A DNA stretch of 64,000 nucleotides from Parazoarcus communis SWub3 = DSM 12120 (lineage in GTDB: Bacteria > Pseudomonadota > Gammaproteobacteria > Burkholderiales > Rhodocyclaceae): assembly GCF_003226565.1 (NCBI RefSeq), contig NZ_QKOE01000004.1, positions 186,001-250,000 of the forward strand. Direction: 5' to 3'. Below, in pieces: positions 26,587 through 36,287 of the stretch. How positions within the stretch are numbered: the stretch's first letter is position 1; every line of letters starts with the position of its first letter. The translations under genes and the position numbers were made by a program. The notes below the pieces were generated by a model. That model saw nothing but the letters and a program-made list of their open reading frames with translations, had not been told where the DNA came from and searched no databases.

Positions 26587-27696
26587 ATGTTCTCCTGTCA
26601 TCGCCTGATTGCCACTGCCATCACCGCCTGCTTGCTGGCGGTGTTGCCGGTCAACGCGGCTGAACGGATCAAGGATCTGGCCTCGATTGCCGGCGTGCGC
26701 GACAACCAACTGGTTGGTTACGGCCTGGTGGTGGGCCTGGATGGATCGGGTGACCAGACCACTCAGACACCCTTCACGGTGCAGAGCATCATCAACATGC
26801 TCGGCAACATGGGGGTGACCTTGCCGCCGGGCACCAACCTGCAGCTGAAGAACGTGGCTGCCGTCATGGTGACCGCCACCTTGCCACCCTTCGCACGACC
26901 GGGGCAGGCGCTGGACATTACCGTGTCGTCGATGGGCAATGCCAAGAGTCTGCGCGGCGGTACGCTGGTGATGACGCCGTTGAAGGGGGCCGATGGTCAG
27001 ATCTACGCGATTGCCCAGGGCAATATGGTCGTGGGCGGTGCTGGAGCCCAGGCCGGTGGCGCAGCACAGACCATCAACCACCTGTCGGCCGGTCGGATTC
27101 CGAACGGTGCCATCGTCGAGCGGGCGGTACCTTCGGCATTGGGGCAGGGCGACTACATCGTGCTTGAGCTCAAGGACACCGATTTCGGCACCGCCAAGCG
27201 GGTGGTGGATGCGATCAACCTCACCTCGCCGGGTGCTGCAGAGGCGATCGATGGCCGCAGCATCCAGGTACGGGCGCCAATCGATGCCAACTCCCGCGTG
27301 GCTTTCCTCGGGCGTATCGAGAATCTCGAAGTCACGCCGATGCAACAGGTCGCAAAAGTCATTGTCAACTCGCGCACCGGCTCGGTGGTCATGAACCAGA
27401 AGGTGTCCTTGCAGGATTGCGCGGTGGCGCATGGCAGCCTGACCGTGACGGTCAATAACCAGACCCAGGTCAATCAGCCGCCGCCGCTGTCCGGTGGCCA
27501 GACGGTGGTGTCGCGTGCCGGGCTGGTCAATATCGACCAGGAGGGCGGGGCGCTGATGAACATCCGCGGCGGCACCAATCTGGCTGATGTGGTGAAGGCG
27601 CTCAATGCGCTTGGCGCCAACCCGATGGATCTGGTCAGCATCCTTCAGGCAATGAAATCAGCCGGCGCCCTGCGTGCCGAGCTCGAGGTGATCTGA
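26587..27696 (+). CDS. flgI: Flagellar P-ring protein FlgI
   Basis: Periplasmic P-ring subunit, 369 residues, with a Sec signal peptide ending near NAAERIKD. Conserved segments: [40 protein letters not shown] and the C-terminal [20 protein letters not shown]. Assembly is helped by FlgA. It overlaps no neighbour and starts 11 bp after flgH. Confidence 0.98.
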   Translation: MFSCHRLIATAITACLLAVLPVNAAERIKDLASIAGVRDNQLVGYGLVVGLDGSGDQTTQTPFTVQSIINMLGNMGVTLPPGTNLQLKNVAAVMVTATLPPFARPGQALDITVSSMGNAKSLRGGTLVMTPLKGADGQIYAIAQGNMVVGGAGAQAGGAAQTINHLSAGRIPNGAIVERAVPSALGQGDYIVLELKDTDFGTAKRVVDAINLTSPGAAEAIDGRSIQVRAPIDANSRVAFLGRIENLEVTPMQQVAKVIVNSRTGSVVMNQKVSLQDCAVAHGSLTVTVNNQTQVNQPPPLSGGQTVVSRAGLVNIDQEGGALMNIRGGTNLADVVKALNALGANPMDLVSILQAMKSAGALRAELEVI

Positions 27697-27707
27697 GGCT
27701 GCCGATC

Positions 27708-28763
27708 ATGAATCCGGGAGTGCAGCTCAACGCTTTCGACCCGAATTCGCTGGGCGATCTCAAGCGCCTGGCGCGTACCGACGGCCAGTCGGACGAGACC
27801 CTGCGTGCTGCTGCCAAGCAGTTCGAGGCGATGTTCATGCAGATGGTCATGAAGTCGATGCGGGCGGCCACGCCGGCCAGTCCCTTGACCGACAACGAGC
27901 AGAGCAAGATGTATCAGAGCCTGCTCGATCAGCAACTGGCCCTGAACATGAGCCAGGCCAAGGGCACCGGGTTGTCGGAAACCATCTTCCGGCAACTCGG
28001 TGGCGGACGCAGTGCTCCAGGATCCGGTCCGAACGAGGACGGCAGTTTTCCGCTCGACAATGTTCCCCGTATTGCCGCGGCGGCGCGCGTGCACGGAGCG
28101 TCGTCTGCTGAAGCGAAGATGGATGACACGATGGCGGACGCAGCGCCGGGTGTGGCCCGCATGCTGGCCAATGGCGCACTGGTGCCCGGGCAGCGGGATG
28201 CCCTGTCGATCAGCGAGTCGGCGGCAATGGCGGCAAAGCTTGCCGATGCCATCCGTGGCGCGCGTGAGGCCGGTGGAACCGCTTCGCAGCGGGCGCGGGA
28301 GTTCGTTGCCGAGGTCTGGCCGCACGCGGTCGAAGCCAGTCGCAAGACCGGTATTCCGCCGCAGTTCATGGTGGCTCAGGCCGCGCTTGAAACCGGATGG
28401 GGTGAAAAGCAGCTCCGCACCGCGTCCGGCGCGCCAACGCACAACCTGTTCAACATCAAGGCCGGTAGCAGCTGGACGGGCAGGGTGACCACCGTGGCGA
28501 CCACCGAGTATGCAGGCGGGCGGCCTTATACCGAACAGGCGCGTTTCCGCGCCTATGGCTCGTATGCAGAATCGTTTGCCGACTACGCCAGGCTGCTGTC
28601 CACCAGCCCGCGTTACGAGGCCGTGCTCGGCCAGACCGATGCCGCCAAGTTTGCCCGCGGCCTGCAGACCGCCGGCTATGCGACCGACCCCATGTATGCC
28701 GACAAGCTGACCCGCATCATCGGCGGTGCAACCCTGAAGAGCGCATTGGCCACTTCCGGCTGA
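27708..28763 (+). CDS. flgJ: Rod-cap peptidoglycan hydrolase FlgJ
   Basis: 351-residue two-domain protein: N-terminal rod-scaffold domain (AAKQFEAMFMQMVMKSMR near residue 30) and a C-terminal glucosaminidase/muramidase-type domain (FMVAQAALETGWGEKQLRT, HNLFNIKAGSSWTGR, FRAYGSYAESFADYARLL). The hydrolase part opens the peptidoglycan for the rod. The dual-domain form is normal for beta- and gammaproteobacteria. It ends 87 bp before flgK, and that gap holds a sigma-54 promoter. Confidence 0.96.
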   Translation: MNPGVQLNAFDPNSLGDLKRLARTDGQSDETLRAAAKQFEAMFMQMVMKSMRAATPASPLTDNEQSKMYQSLLDQQLALNMSQAKGTGLSETIFRQLGGGRSAPGSGPNEDGSFPLDNVPRIAAAARVHGASSAEAKMDDTMADAAPGVARMLANGALVPGQRDALSISESAAMAAKLADAIRGAREAGGTASQRAREFVAEVWPHAVEASRKTGIPPQFMVAQAALETGWGEKQLRTASGAPTHNLFNIKAGSSWTGRVTTVATTEYAGGRPYTEQARFRAYGSYAESFADYARLLSTSPRYEAVLGQTDAAKFARGLQTAGYATDPMYADKLTRIIGGATLKSALATSG

Positions 28764-28798
28764 TACCGCGAAGCGGCTGAATTTGCCGGTTTTTCAGT

Positions 28799-28814
28799 TG
28801 GCAAGCTTATTGCT
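28799..28814 (+). promoter_or_regulatory. Sigma-54 promoter of flgK-flgL
   Basis: TGGCAAG-N4-TTGCT matches the sigma-54 consensus at all but one defined base with invariant GG/GC spacing. It lies 37 bp before the flgK start with AGGGGAACATC as ribosome-binding region. This places the hook-filament junction genes in the sigma-54 class as well. Confidence 0.85.
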
Positions 28815-28850
28815 GTTACTGGATAAAACCGAGAGATTCAGGGGAACATC

Positions 28851-30818
28851 ATGGCGGGCTTGCTCAGCATCGGACTGACCGGACTCAACGCTGCGCAGAA
28901 TCAGTTGTCGACGGCCAGTCACAACATCACCAATGCGAACACTGCAGGATTTCACCGGCAGTATGTGGTTCAGACCACGCAGGATCCGATGTTTACCGGT
29001 GCCGGTTTCTTTGGCAACGGGACCCGTATCGCATCGGTCAATCGCGCCTACGATCAGTTCCTGGAGAATCAGGTCGCGGTCGCTGACAATCGCCGTGCCC
29101 AGTACAGCGCCTACAACGCCCAGATCAGCCAGATCAACAATCTGCTGGCCGACCCTTCGTCGGGTCTGAGCACGGCCATGGACGGCTTTTTTGCCGGCGT
29201 GCAGGAGGTCGCGGCAAATCCGACCAGTATTGCCGCCCGTCAGGCACTGATCTCCAGCGGCGAAGCCCTGGTGACTCGTTTTCAGGCGCTGGACAGCCGT
29301 CTCAGCGAGATTCGCCAAGGAGTCGAAACCGAGATCGCTTCGACCGTGGGCCTGATCAATGCCTACGCCGGCGCGATTGCCGAGATGAACCAGCGCATCA
29401 CCATCGCGCAGTCGGCCGGGGCCGGTGTCCCGGCAAATGATCTTCTGGATCAACGTGGGCAGCTTGTGGCTGAGCTGAATCAGTTGATCCGCGTCACCAC
29501 CACTACCCAGGCAGACGGGTCGCTGTCGGTGTTTGTCGGTTCGGGTCAGAATCTGGTGTCCGGCAATACCACCAGCACGCTGGCTGCAGTACCCAGCGCG
29601 GAGGACCCTACCCGTTCATCGATCGCGCTGGTCTCCGCCAACGGCAACCAGATCGTGTTGCCCGAGCGTCTGCTGACCGGTGGCCAGCTTGCTGGTCTGC
29701 TGGAGTTTCGCAGTGGTTCGCTTGATGCGACGCAGAACCGCATTGGCCTGATTGCGGCCACGATCGCTTCGGCCTTCAATGAGCAACACAAGCTTGGGGT
29801 GGATCTCGACGGCGTGCTGGGGCAGGACTTCTTCCGTCTGCCGACCCCGCGGATGATTCCGTCGGGCGCTGCCGACGTGCAACTGGACAGCGCCAATATC
29901 GGTGCGTTGACCGATAGCGACTACCAGCTCGCATACGATGGCACCAATTACACCCTGACCAACCTCAATTCCAAGGCCAGTGTCGTGGTCGGCGCAGGCG
30001 CCACGGTGTCCTTCGAGGGACTGACGCTGACGACTCCGGCAACGGCAAGTCTTGCCGCCGGCGAAAGCGCCCTGATCCAGCCGACCCGGTTCATGGCACG
30101 TGACATTGCGATGGGTATTTCCGATACCCGCAAGGTCGCTGCCGGCAATCCGGTGTCGAGCAACACGCCTACCACCAATGCGGGCAACGGCAAGGTGTCG
30201 GACATCGTCATCAACGACGTCTCGGGCATGGTGAGCGCCCCCTCGACAACGCCGAACTTCGGCGCCATCACGCTGACCTTCGATAGCGCGACCAACAGTT
30301 TCTCGGTCAATCCGGCCGCAGACTTTGTCCTCAGCCCGGCCAGCTACAACCCGTCCACCGAGAGCGTGGGCAAGACCTTTACCTTGACCGGCACGACTGC
30401 ACCAGCCTTGTTCGAGTTCGAGTTCACGATCTCCGGCAGCCCGGCCAACGGCGACACCTTCACGCTTCAACCCACTGAAAAGGGCGTGGCCGACAACCGC
30501 AATGCCACCCTGCTGGGGGCACTGCAGACTGCCAAGCTGCTGTTCGATAGCGGAACGGGCGGCACGGCCACCCTGGGTACCGCCTATTCGCAGATGGTCA
30601 GCACCATCGGCAATCAGGCGCGTACGGCCCAGGTCAACGAAGCCACGCAAAAGGCTTTGCTCAGCCAAGCCACCGATGCCCGTGACTCCTTGTCCGGGGT
30701 GAACCTCGATGAAGAGGCCGCCAACCTGGTGCGCTACCAGCAAGCGTATCAGGCCGCCGGCCGGGTGATGTCCATTGCTCAACGCCTGTTCGACGAAGTC
30801 CTGTCGATCGGCCGCTAA
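28851..30818 (+). CDS. flgK: Hook-filament junction protein FlgK (HAP1)
   Basis: 655-residue junction protein. N-terminus SIGLTGLNAAQNQLSTASHN followed by ITNANTAGFHRQ; C-terminus GVNLDEEAANLVRYQQAYQA and MSIAQRLFDEVLSI. The central region is longer than in E. coli FlgK (547), as is common in betaproteobacteria. FlgN is its export chaperone. Confidence 0.96.
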   Translation: MAGLLSIGLTGLNAAQNQLSTASHNITNANTAGFHRQYVVQTTQDPMFTGAGFFGNGTRIASVNRAYDQFLENQVAVADNRRAQYSAYNAQISQINNLLADPSSGLSTAMDGFFAGVQEVAANPTSIAARQALISSGEALVTRFQALDSRLSEIRQGVETEIASTVGLINAYAGAIAEMNQRITIAQSAGAGVPANDLLDQRGQLVAELNQLIRVTTTTQADGSLSVFVGSGQNLVSGNTTSTLAAVPSAEDPTRSSIALVSANGNQIVLPERLLTGGQLAGLLEFRSGSLDATQNRIGLIAATIASAFNEQHKLGVDLDGVLGQDFFRLPTPRMIPSGAADVQLDSANIGALTDSDYQLAYDGTNYTLTNLNSKASVVVGAGATVSFEGLTLTTPATASLAAGESALIQPTRFMARDIAMGISDTRKVAAGNPVSSNTPTTNAGNGKVSDIVINDVSGMVSAPSTTPNFGAITLTFDSATNSFSVNPAADFVLSPASYNPSTESVGKTFTLTGTTAPALFEFEFTISGSPANGDTFTLQPTEKGVADNRNATLLGALQTAKLLFDSGTGGTATLGTAYSQMVSTIGNQARTAQVNEATQKALLSQATDARDSLSGVNLDEEAANLVRYQQAYQAAGRVMSIAQRLFDEVLSIGR

Positions 30819-30832
30819 TCAGGGAGACGATC

Positions 30833-32023
30833 ATGCGTATCTCGACCAACATGATCTACGAGAAGGGCACTTCTGCGATCCAGCAGCAGTGGCAGACACT
30901 GACCCACCTTGGCCAGCAGGTGTCCACCGGTCGCCGGGTGCTTACGCCGGCCGACGATCCGATTGCCGCTGCCCGTGCGCTCGACCTGACCCAGTCGCGC
31001 GGCATCAATGCCCAGTTTGCCACCAATCAGAACTACGCCAACGACAACCTGAAGTTGCTGGAGAACAAGCTCAGCGGGGCCGGCGACATCCTGCAGTACG
31101 CGCGCGAGCGTGCCGTACAGGCGGGTAACGCGACCATGACGCCAAAGGATCTGGGCTACATCGCCACCGACATGCGGGCGCAGTTCGAGGCCTTGCTGGC
31201 GCTGGCCAATACCCAGGATGCCAACAACGAATACCTGTTCGCCGGCTACAAGTCGCAGACCAAGCCTTTTGAAGGGAATATTGCCGGCATCAGCTACCAG
31301 GGCGATCAGGGCGGGCGCACCATGCAGGTGTCCAACTCGCGCTTCATGCCGATCAGCCTGGCCGGTACTGATGTTTTCGACAACACCCGTCAGCTCGCGG
31401 GCTCGCTGTACAACTTCAACAACACCGAGAACACCGGTACCGGCTCGCTGACCCTGGCCTTCAACCCCGCCCAGCCTGCGGCGGGCGACACCGGCCGCCG
31501 CTACGACATCACATACAACGGCGCCACCTATGACGTGGTCGAGTACCAGCCGGGTGGCCTGGATGCCATTCCGGTTGCGTCCGGCCTGACCGGCCCGACG
31601 CTGAGCTTCAATGGCCTGGAGGTCAACGTTGGGGGCGCTCCCGCGGCAGGGGATTCGTTCGAGGTCATCGTTGCCTCCAAGAACGTCTTCGAGAACTTCG
31701 CCATCTTCATCGATACGCTGGAAAACCCGGGTGCCGGCGGCGCCAGCAGCGGCGTGGCTTTTGCGCTGGAGAACCTTGACTACGGCATCGAGAACGTCCT
31801 GAAGGTACGCGCCCAGATCGGCTCGCAGATGGTGGAAATCGAGCAACTGCAGTCCGTCGGCAGCGATCTTGACCTGCAGTACGCCAGCACGCTGTCGCGT
31901 CTGCAGGATGTCGACTATGCCGAGGCGATCTCCAACCTGACACAGCAGCAGACCTACCTGCAGGCGGCGCAGCAGTCCTTCCTGCGGATTACGGGTCTGT
32001 CCCTGTTCAACTTCCTGCAGTAG
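30833..32023 (+). CDS. flgL: Hook-filament junction protein FlgL (HAP3)
   Basis: 396-residue flagellin-like junction protein. N-terminus MRISTNMIYEKGTSAIQQQW, then LGQQVSTGRRVLTPADDPIA; C-terminus DVDYAEAISNLTQQQTYLQA. It starts 14 bp after flgK and ends the flg gene run; an inverted repeat that probably ends transcription follows. Confidence 0.96.
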   Translation: MRISTNMIYEKGTSAIQQQWQTLTHLGQQVSTGRRVLTPADDPIAAARALDLTQSRGINAQFATNQNYANDNLKLLENKLSGAGDILQYARERAVQAGNATMTPKDLGYIATDMRAQFEALLALANTQDANNEYLFAGYKSQTKPFEGNIAGISYQGDQGGRTMQVSNSRFMPISLAGTDVFDNTRQLAGSLYNFNNTENTGTGSLTLAFNPAQPAAGDTGRRYDITYNGATYDVVEYQPGGLDAIPVASGLTGPTLSFNGLEVNVGGAPAAGDSFEVIVASKNVFENFAIFIDTLENPGAGGASSGVAFALENLDYGIENVLKVRAQIGSQMVEIEQLQSVGSDLDLQYASTLSRLQDVDYAEAISNLTQQQTYLQAAQQSFLRITGLSLFNFLQ

Positions 32024-32042
32024 TTGGTTTTCCGCCGATATT

Positions 32043-32071
32043 CGCACAGGCGTTTTTTTCACGCCTGTGCG
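32043..32071 (+). terminator. Strong hairpin after flgL
   Basis: CGCACAGGCGT (32043-32053) pairs perfectly with ACGCCTGTGCG (32061-32071) across a TTTTTTC loop. It marks the boundary between the flg operons and the accessory usher/GT41 block. The T-run is in the loop rather than downstream. Confidence 0.65.
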
Positions 32072-32222
32072 TCGTGATTGGTGTGCCGATCAATTGGGGT
32101 CGTAAACCACCTTTTTTCTGCCCCTTGCATTTGCACCCTCGCTAGCACAATGCATTCAAGCGAGGAAGGGTCTGCGCTGGTGTCTTGATTGCCATCCACT
32201 GGAGCAGCCCAGGAGAACCAAC

Positions 32223-35200
32223 ATGAATTCACTGTATCGGCGTGGGACTGCATTCTGCGGCCAGGGACGCATCTCTTCACGTTTGCGCCTGGCGCTTTGC
32301 TGCGCGCTGGCGTGTGCTTCCTTCACTGCTACGCCAGCGCATTCCGCCGTGTTCAGTGAGGATGATCTGCTGCTGCTGGACGTCATGCTCGAACGCCAGC
32401 GCCTGGCAACATCCATTACGGCATACAACCACAACGGCGCGCTGCTGGTTTCCCTTGCGGAGATGGGGGGGGCGCTGGAGTTCCCAATCGACGTCAATGT
32501 GGCGGCTGGACGTGCAAGCGGTTATTTCATCAATCCGCAGCGCCGGTTTGAATTGAGTCTTTCGACGTCTTCCGTCGAAGTCGATGGAAAACGGTTCTCT
32601 TACTCTGCGGATGAGGTCGTTGTTCAAGGCGATTCCATTTTCGTCGCCATCACAACGCTGGCACGCTGGTTTCCGGTTGATTTTGAACTGCAGATGCGCA
32701 GCCTCTCCATTGCGGTGGCGCCGCGTGAATCCTTGCCGGTTCAGGCCCGTGAGCAAAGGCGCAGGGAGGCGGGCCAGATCAGCATGGTCGGGCCTGCGAC
32801 CCTGCCGCCTGTGAACAATGACTATCGTCTGTTGGGCCCTCACGCGCTGGATCTTGGCGTGGGCTATTCGATCCGTCGCAATCAGCGGGGTGATCAACCC
32901 ACAACCGGGCTGACCTATTCCGCGCTATTGGCCGGCGATGTTGCCTACATGGATTCCAGAATCTACCTTGGCGGTGACAAAAACGACGCGCTGACGAATT
33001 TCCGGGCCAGCCTTTCACGCAGCGACCTGAACGGGCCCTTGGGGCTGCGATACGTCGAGATCGGCGACATCCTGCCGCCTCAGGTTTCGGGTGTCGTGGG
33101 TGGCAGTGTTGAACGGGGCCTGCTGATTCAAGGCGGGGGTTCTGCGACCGGCCGGGACGACCTCATCGATGGCGACCAGATCCGTATTGCCGGTGATGCG
33201 CTTGAGGGTTGGGATGTCGAACTGTTCCAGAATGGCATGCGGATCGGCTTTCAGACGGTAGGGCTGAATGGCCGCTACAGTTTCGAGAACATTGAGCCGC
33301 TTGCCGGCGAGAACGACTTCGAACTGGTGTTTTACGGTCCGAACGGTGAGCAGCGGCGGGAGAAGGTGACGCGCTACAGCGGCCTGACACCTGACCAGCC
33401 TGGCAGTGTGAGATATCAGTTTTCGGTGTCGCAAAAAGGGCAGCAACTCTATGACCCGCAGGAAGACGACTATCTGAATCAGCAGCAGGATCTGATCAGC
33501 AATCGCGGATCGTTGCGTATGGCGGCGGGGGTGGATGTCCGCGTGCTGTCGCGCTTGTCCTTGCGTGCCGCGTGGAACAGCGTGGAGGTCAACGACAAGC
33601 GGCTCAACTATTACACCCTGGGTGCGAGGGCGGGGCTGGGGCCGAGCACCTTCGGGATCGATGCCACACGCGACCCCTATGGCGGCACCCGTTGGGATGC
33701 GTCGTTGCAGCTCCCTGCCGGGCTGGATATCTGGGGCTTTGACACCCGCTTTGTGCATAGCCAGTATCTGAATTTCGTCCCCGAAGATGAGAATGACACC
33801 GAGCAGCTGAATCTGAACAGCCGTACGGGTGTGACCATCACCGGACCGATCGGCCCTGTCGCAACCCGGTTCTCGGCGTTTCACAACCGAGCGTCGGACT
33901 ACAGCTACAACGTCTACACCGCGGGGTTCACCAGCCATCTGAAAGGCGTGCACTTTGGCAGCAACCTGAACTACGAACAGTTTGGCAAGGATTCCAGTGG
34001 ATTCCGGGAAGAAGACCGGGTGACGGGCAACGTCTTCTTCACCAGCCGGTCGGGGCCGATCTCTTTGCGCGGTGGTGCGAACTACACGATCAGCCCGGTC
34101 AGCGAATTCAATCGCTACTACATCGACAGCAACCTGCGCGTCGCGCGTGACATGTCGATGACCTTCGGCCTGAGTTACGACCCTTTGCGCGAGATCACGC
34201 GCTACACCGCCGGTCTGAACTGGCATATGCCGCAGGTCATTCTCAGCCCAAGGTTGAACTACGATAGTGATGGGGAGTACAGCGGCTTCCTGTATGCAAC
34301 CCTGTCCATGGGGCCGCGTCCCGACCGCACCGGTGTCATGTTCAGCAGCCGCTCGCTCGCCAATAATGGGGCGGTGATGGCTCGGGTATTCCTGGACAAG
34401 GATGGAAATGGCGTTTTCTCGTCCGGGGATCAAGTCCTGCAAGGCGTCAAGGTGCTTGCGCCGCAGGCCGGTAGAACCGCTACAACGGATGCCGAAGGGG
34501 TGGCACAGCTGACCGCGCTGTCGGCGGATCGACCCACAGACATCATGATCGACCCGGCATCCTTGCCGTCGACCTCGATGGTCGCGGCACATGGGGGCAA
34601 CTCGGTGCAGGCCCGGGCGACGACGACGACCCTGGTCGACTTCCCGATCATGCTCACCGGCGAAATCGAGGGGCGTGTCCTGTCTCAGCGCAACGGTGGA
34701 CGCGCGCCGATGGCAGGTGCCCTGGTGGAGTTACTGGATCCACAAGGGCAGGTCGTGGCATTCAAGGCCAGTGCCCACGACGGCTTCTTCGTGTTTGAAG
34801 GCGTCCCGTTCGGCAACTATACGGTGACGCTCGGCGGTACGCGGCGCACGCAGGTAGAGGCAAAACGTGTATCCCTCAGTGAGACGCGGTCGGACCTCCG
34901 GGGGGTGGACCTGCTCGTGCGTGATGTGGCCAGTGCGGCTCCGCCGGCCGCCTCGATACAGCCTGTTTCGGCCCCGCCAGTGCCGCCAGTGGCAGTGGTT
35001 CCACCCTTGCCGTCACCTCAGGCCAGCGTCAGGCCTGCCGTCCAGGAGCCTGTCCGGGTCCCGACTCAGCCTGCCGCGCCGCGTGCGGGTAGCGATGGCC
35101 GTCTGGTTCAGCTTGGTGCATTCAGTAGCGCGGAGAACGCCCAGACCGAGCTCAATCGTCTGGTCGGTCGTGGTGTCCTGCAAGCGAATCAGGCGACCAT

Positions 35201-35339
35201 TCTGGCAAGCGATTCGACAGAGCGCGGCATTCTGCACCGCATCGTGCTGTCGCCCGGATCGGGCTCTGCAGAGTCGGCTTGCCGGACCATCAAGGTGCGT
35301 GGCGGCGCTTGCATCAGCATCGATCCCAAGGTGCTGTGA
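32223..35339 (+). CDS. Usher-like outer-membrane protein with C-terminal SPOR domain
   Basis: 1038 residues. Signal peptide (to about residue 41), a periplasmic N-terminal region (about 45-170) and a large beta-strand-rich body (about 200-715) rich in alternating aromatic/polar strands, as in an outer-membrane barrel. A plug-like Ig segment lies near 313-385 (DVELFQNGMRIGFQTVGLNG, FYGPNGEQRREKVTRYSGL), as in fimbrial ushers. Next come an EF-like DKDGNGVFSSGDQ domain (about 720), a carboxypeptidase-regulatory-like Ig domain (about 810-870), a Pro/Ala linker and a SPOR-like domain (about 957-1038, GRLVQLGAFSSAENAQTEL). Canonical ushers are about 800-870 residues and lack SPOR. The chaperone and pilin-like partners are at 46567 and 44722. 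The usher assignment is an inference from these features. Confidence 0.7.
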   Translation: MNSLYRRGTAFCGQGRISSRLRLALCCALACASFTATPAHSAVFSEDDLLLLDVMLERQRLATSITAYNHNGALLVSLAEMGGALEFPIDVNVAAGRASGYFINPQRRFELSLSTSSVEVDGKRFSYSADEVVVQGDSIFVAITTLARWFPVDFELQMRSLSIAVAPRESLPVQAREQRRREAGQISMVGPATLPPVNNDYRLLGPHALDLGVGYSIRRNQRGDQPTTGLTYSALLAGDVAYMDSRIYLGGDKNDALTNFRASLSRSDLNGPLGLRYVEIGDILPPQVSGVVGGSVERGLLIQGGGSATGRDDLIDGDQIRIAGDALEGWDVELFQNGMRIGFQTVGLNGRYSFENIEPLAGENDFELVFYGPNGEQRREKVTRYSGLTPDQPGSVRYQFSVSQKGQQLYDPQEDDYLNQQQDLISNRGSLRMAAGVDVRVLSRLSLRAAWNSVEVNDKRLNYYTLGARAGLGPSTFGIDATRDPYGGTRWDASLQLPAGLDIWGFDTRFVHSQYLNFVPEDENDTEQLNLNSRTGVTITGPIGPVATRFSAFHNRASDYSYNVYTAGFTSHLKGVHFGSNLNYEQFGKDSSGFREEDRVTGNVFFTSRSGPISLRGGANYTISPVSEFNRYYIDSNLRVARDMSMTFGLSYDPLREITRYTAGLNWHMPQVILSPRLNYDSDGEYSGFLYATLSMGPRPDRTGVMFSSRSLANNGAVMARVFLDKDGNGVFSSGDQVLQGVKVLAPQAGRTATTDAEGVAQLTALSADRPTDIMIDPASLPSTSMVAAHGGNSVQARATTTTLVDFPIMLTGEIEGRVLSQRNGGRAPMAGALVELLDPQGQVVAFKASAHDGFFVFEGVPFGNYTVTLGGTRRTQVEAKRVSLSETRSDLRGVDLLVRDVASAAPPAASIQPVSAPPVPPVAVVPPLPSPQASVRPAVQEPVRVPTQPAAPRAGSDGRLVQLGAFSSAENAQTELNRLVGRGVLQANQATILASDSTERGILHRIVLSPGSGSAESACRTIKVRGGACISIDPKVL

Positions 35340-35349
35340 GGAGAAAACC

Positions 35350-36165
35350 ATGGAACTCCGATTCGGGAACACACAGCATCAATGCGCAAGCCTGTCGCTT
35401 GCCGTCGGTATCGTGGTGCTGGCGGTGTCGCCGGCCTGTGCCAGTCAGGCCAACGAAGAGGGGGTGCTGGATGGTGCCTCGGTCTACATGCAGGACTATC
35501 TTTCTGATCGGCGTCGTGTGGGCTCGCTGGTTGGCAGCATCGTGGGGGGGGCCTTGACGGCACACCCGGTCGGTCCTGTGATTGGTAGCCTGGTCGGCTT
35601 CCTGATCGGCAAGAGTTCGATGTACGAGAAAGTCGACGAGCAGAAGGCCAGCGTTGTCAGCGCGGTGGACCCACGGCGTGCAATCGTGCCGCCGGGTGGG
35701 TTGCCTGCGGCCTCGGTGTCCTTCGATCCCGGGGCTGGCAGCTCGATCAGTTTTGCACCGGAGGTGCCCGTCACCCTCCCGGTGGAGGCAGCGCCACGAC
35801 TTGCGACGCCTGCAGCGCCCCCAATGCAGGCGGCACCAATGCCGCAAGCCCGTCAGCCTGCACCATCCGTTGCCGTGCATCAGCCAGTATTGGCACCGTC
35901 GCCAGCCTCTCTACCCGAGATGGCCCCCGCGGTGCCTGCCCAAGTGCCTGCCTCGTCGCCCCGTGTAACCCTTGCCCAGCCAGCGCCGGCGGCGCCTGCC
36001 GCTGCAGAGCCAGTGCCGCAGGTGTTCGCCCCGACTCCTGTTCAACCCGCTTTGCCGCGGCCCGCGATGAACCGGGAGCAGATTGCCTCCCTCTGCAGTG
36101 GTGGGTCCCAGGGGCCTGTTGATCCCCGTCTGCGCAATGTCTGTTTTTATTTTCGTGGTAATTGA
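35350..36165 (+). CDS. Exported glycine-zipper, Pro/Ala-rich protein of unknown function
   Basis: 271 residues from the ATG at 35350 (GGAGAAAACC upstream), 10 bp after the usher-like gene and so probably translated with it. Signal peptide to about residue 32, then a glycine-zipper-like membrane segment (RRVGSLVGSIVGGALTAHPV, GPVIGSLVGFLIGKS). A long, probably unstructured Pro/Ala/Val region (about 120-240) and a conserved-looking Cys-containing end (ASLCSGGSQGPVDPRLRNVC) follow. I do not recognise a family. The layout suggests a periplasm-spanning or envelope-anchored accessory protein of the usher. Confidence 0.7.
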   Translation: MELRFGNTQHQCASLSLAVGIVVLAVSPACASQANEEGVLDGASVYMQDYLSDRRRVGSLVGSIVGGALTAHPVGPVIGSLVGFLIGKSSMYEKVDEQKASVVSAVDPRRAIVPPGGLPAASVSFDPGAGSSISFAPEVPVTLPVEAAPRLATPAAPPMQAAPMPQARQPAPSVAVHQPVLAPSPASLPEMAPAVPAQVPASSPRVTLAQPAPAAPAAAEPVPQVFAPTPVQPALPRPAMNREQIASLCSGGSQGPVDPRLRNVCFYFRGN

Positions 36166-36287
36166 AGGCGTTTGACGCGAATGACGCTCATGCTCCTCTT
36201 CTTCCGCAGGCAAGATGGCGGCCAGTCCGTTCCGGCGTCCGCCGCGGAGAGGTCGTCCCCTGACATTCTTGTGAAAGCACTCAAACC

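Noticed and set aside
32034-32092. Two sigma-28-like -10 boxes (GCCGATAT at 32034, GCCGATCA at 32085) before the usher-like gene
   Set aside because: Neither has a TAAA-type -35 at the required distance, and the first lies upstream of the flgL terminator hairpin.
33015-34592. Long open frame on the minus strand opposite the usher-like gene, and similar long antisense frames opposite flhA, flgK, flgL and the GT41 genes
   Set aside because: They are composition-driven shadows in GC-rich coding DNA, with no ribosome-binding sites or recognisable domains.
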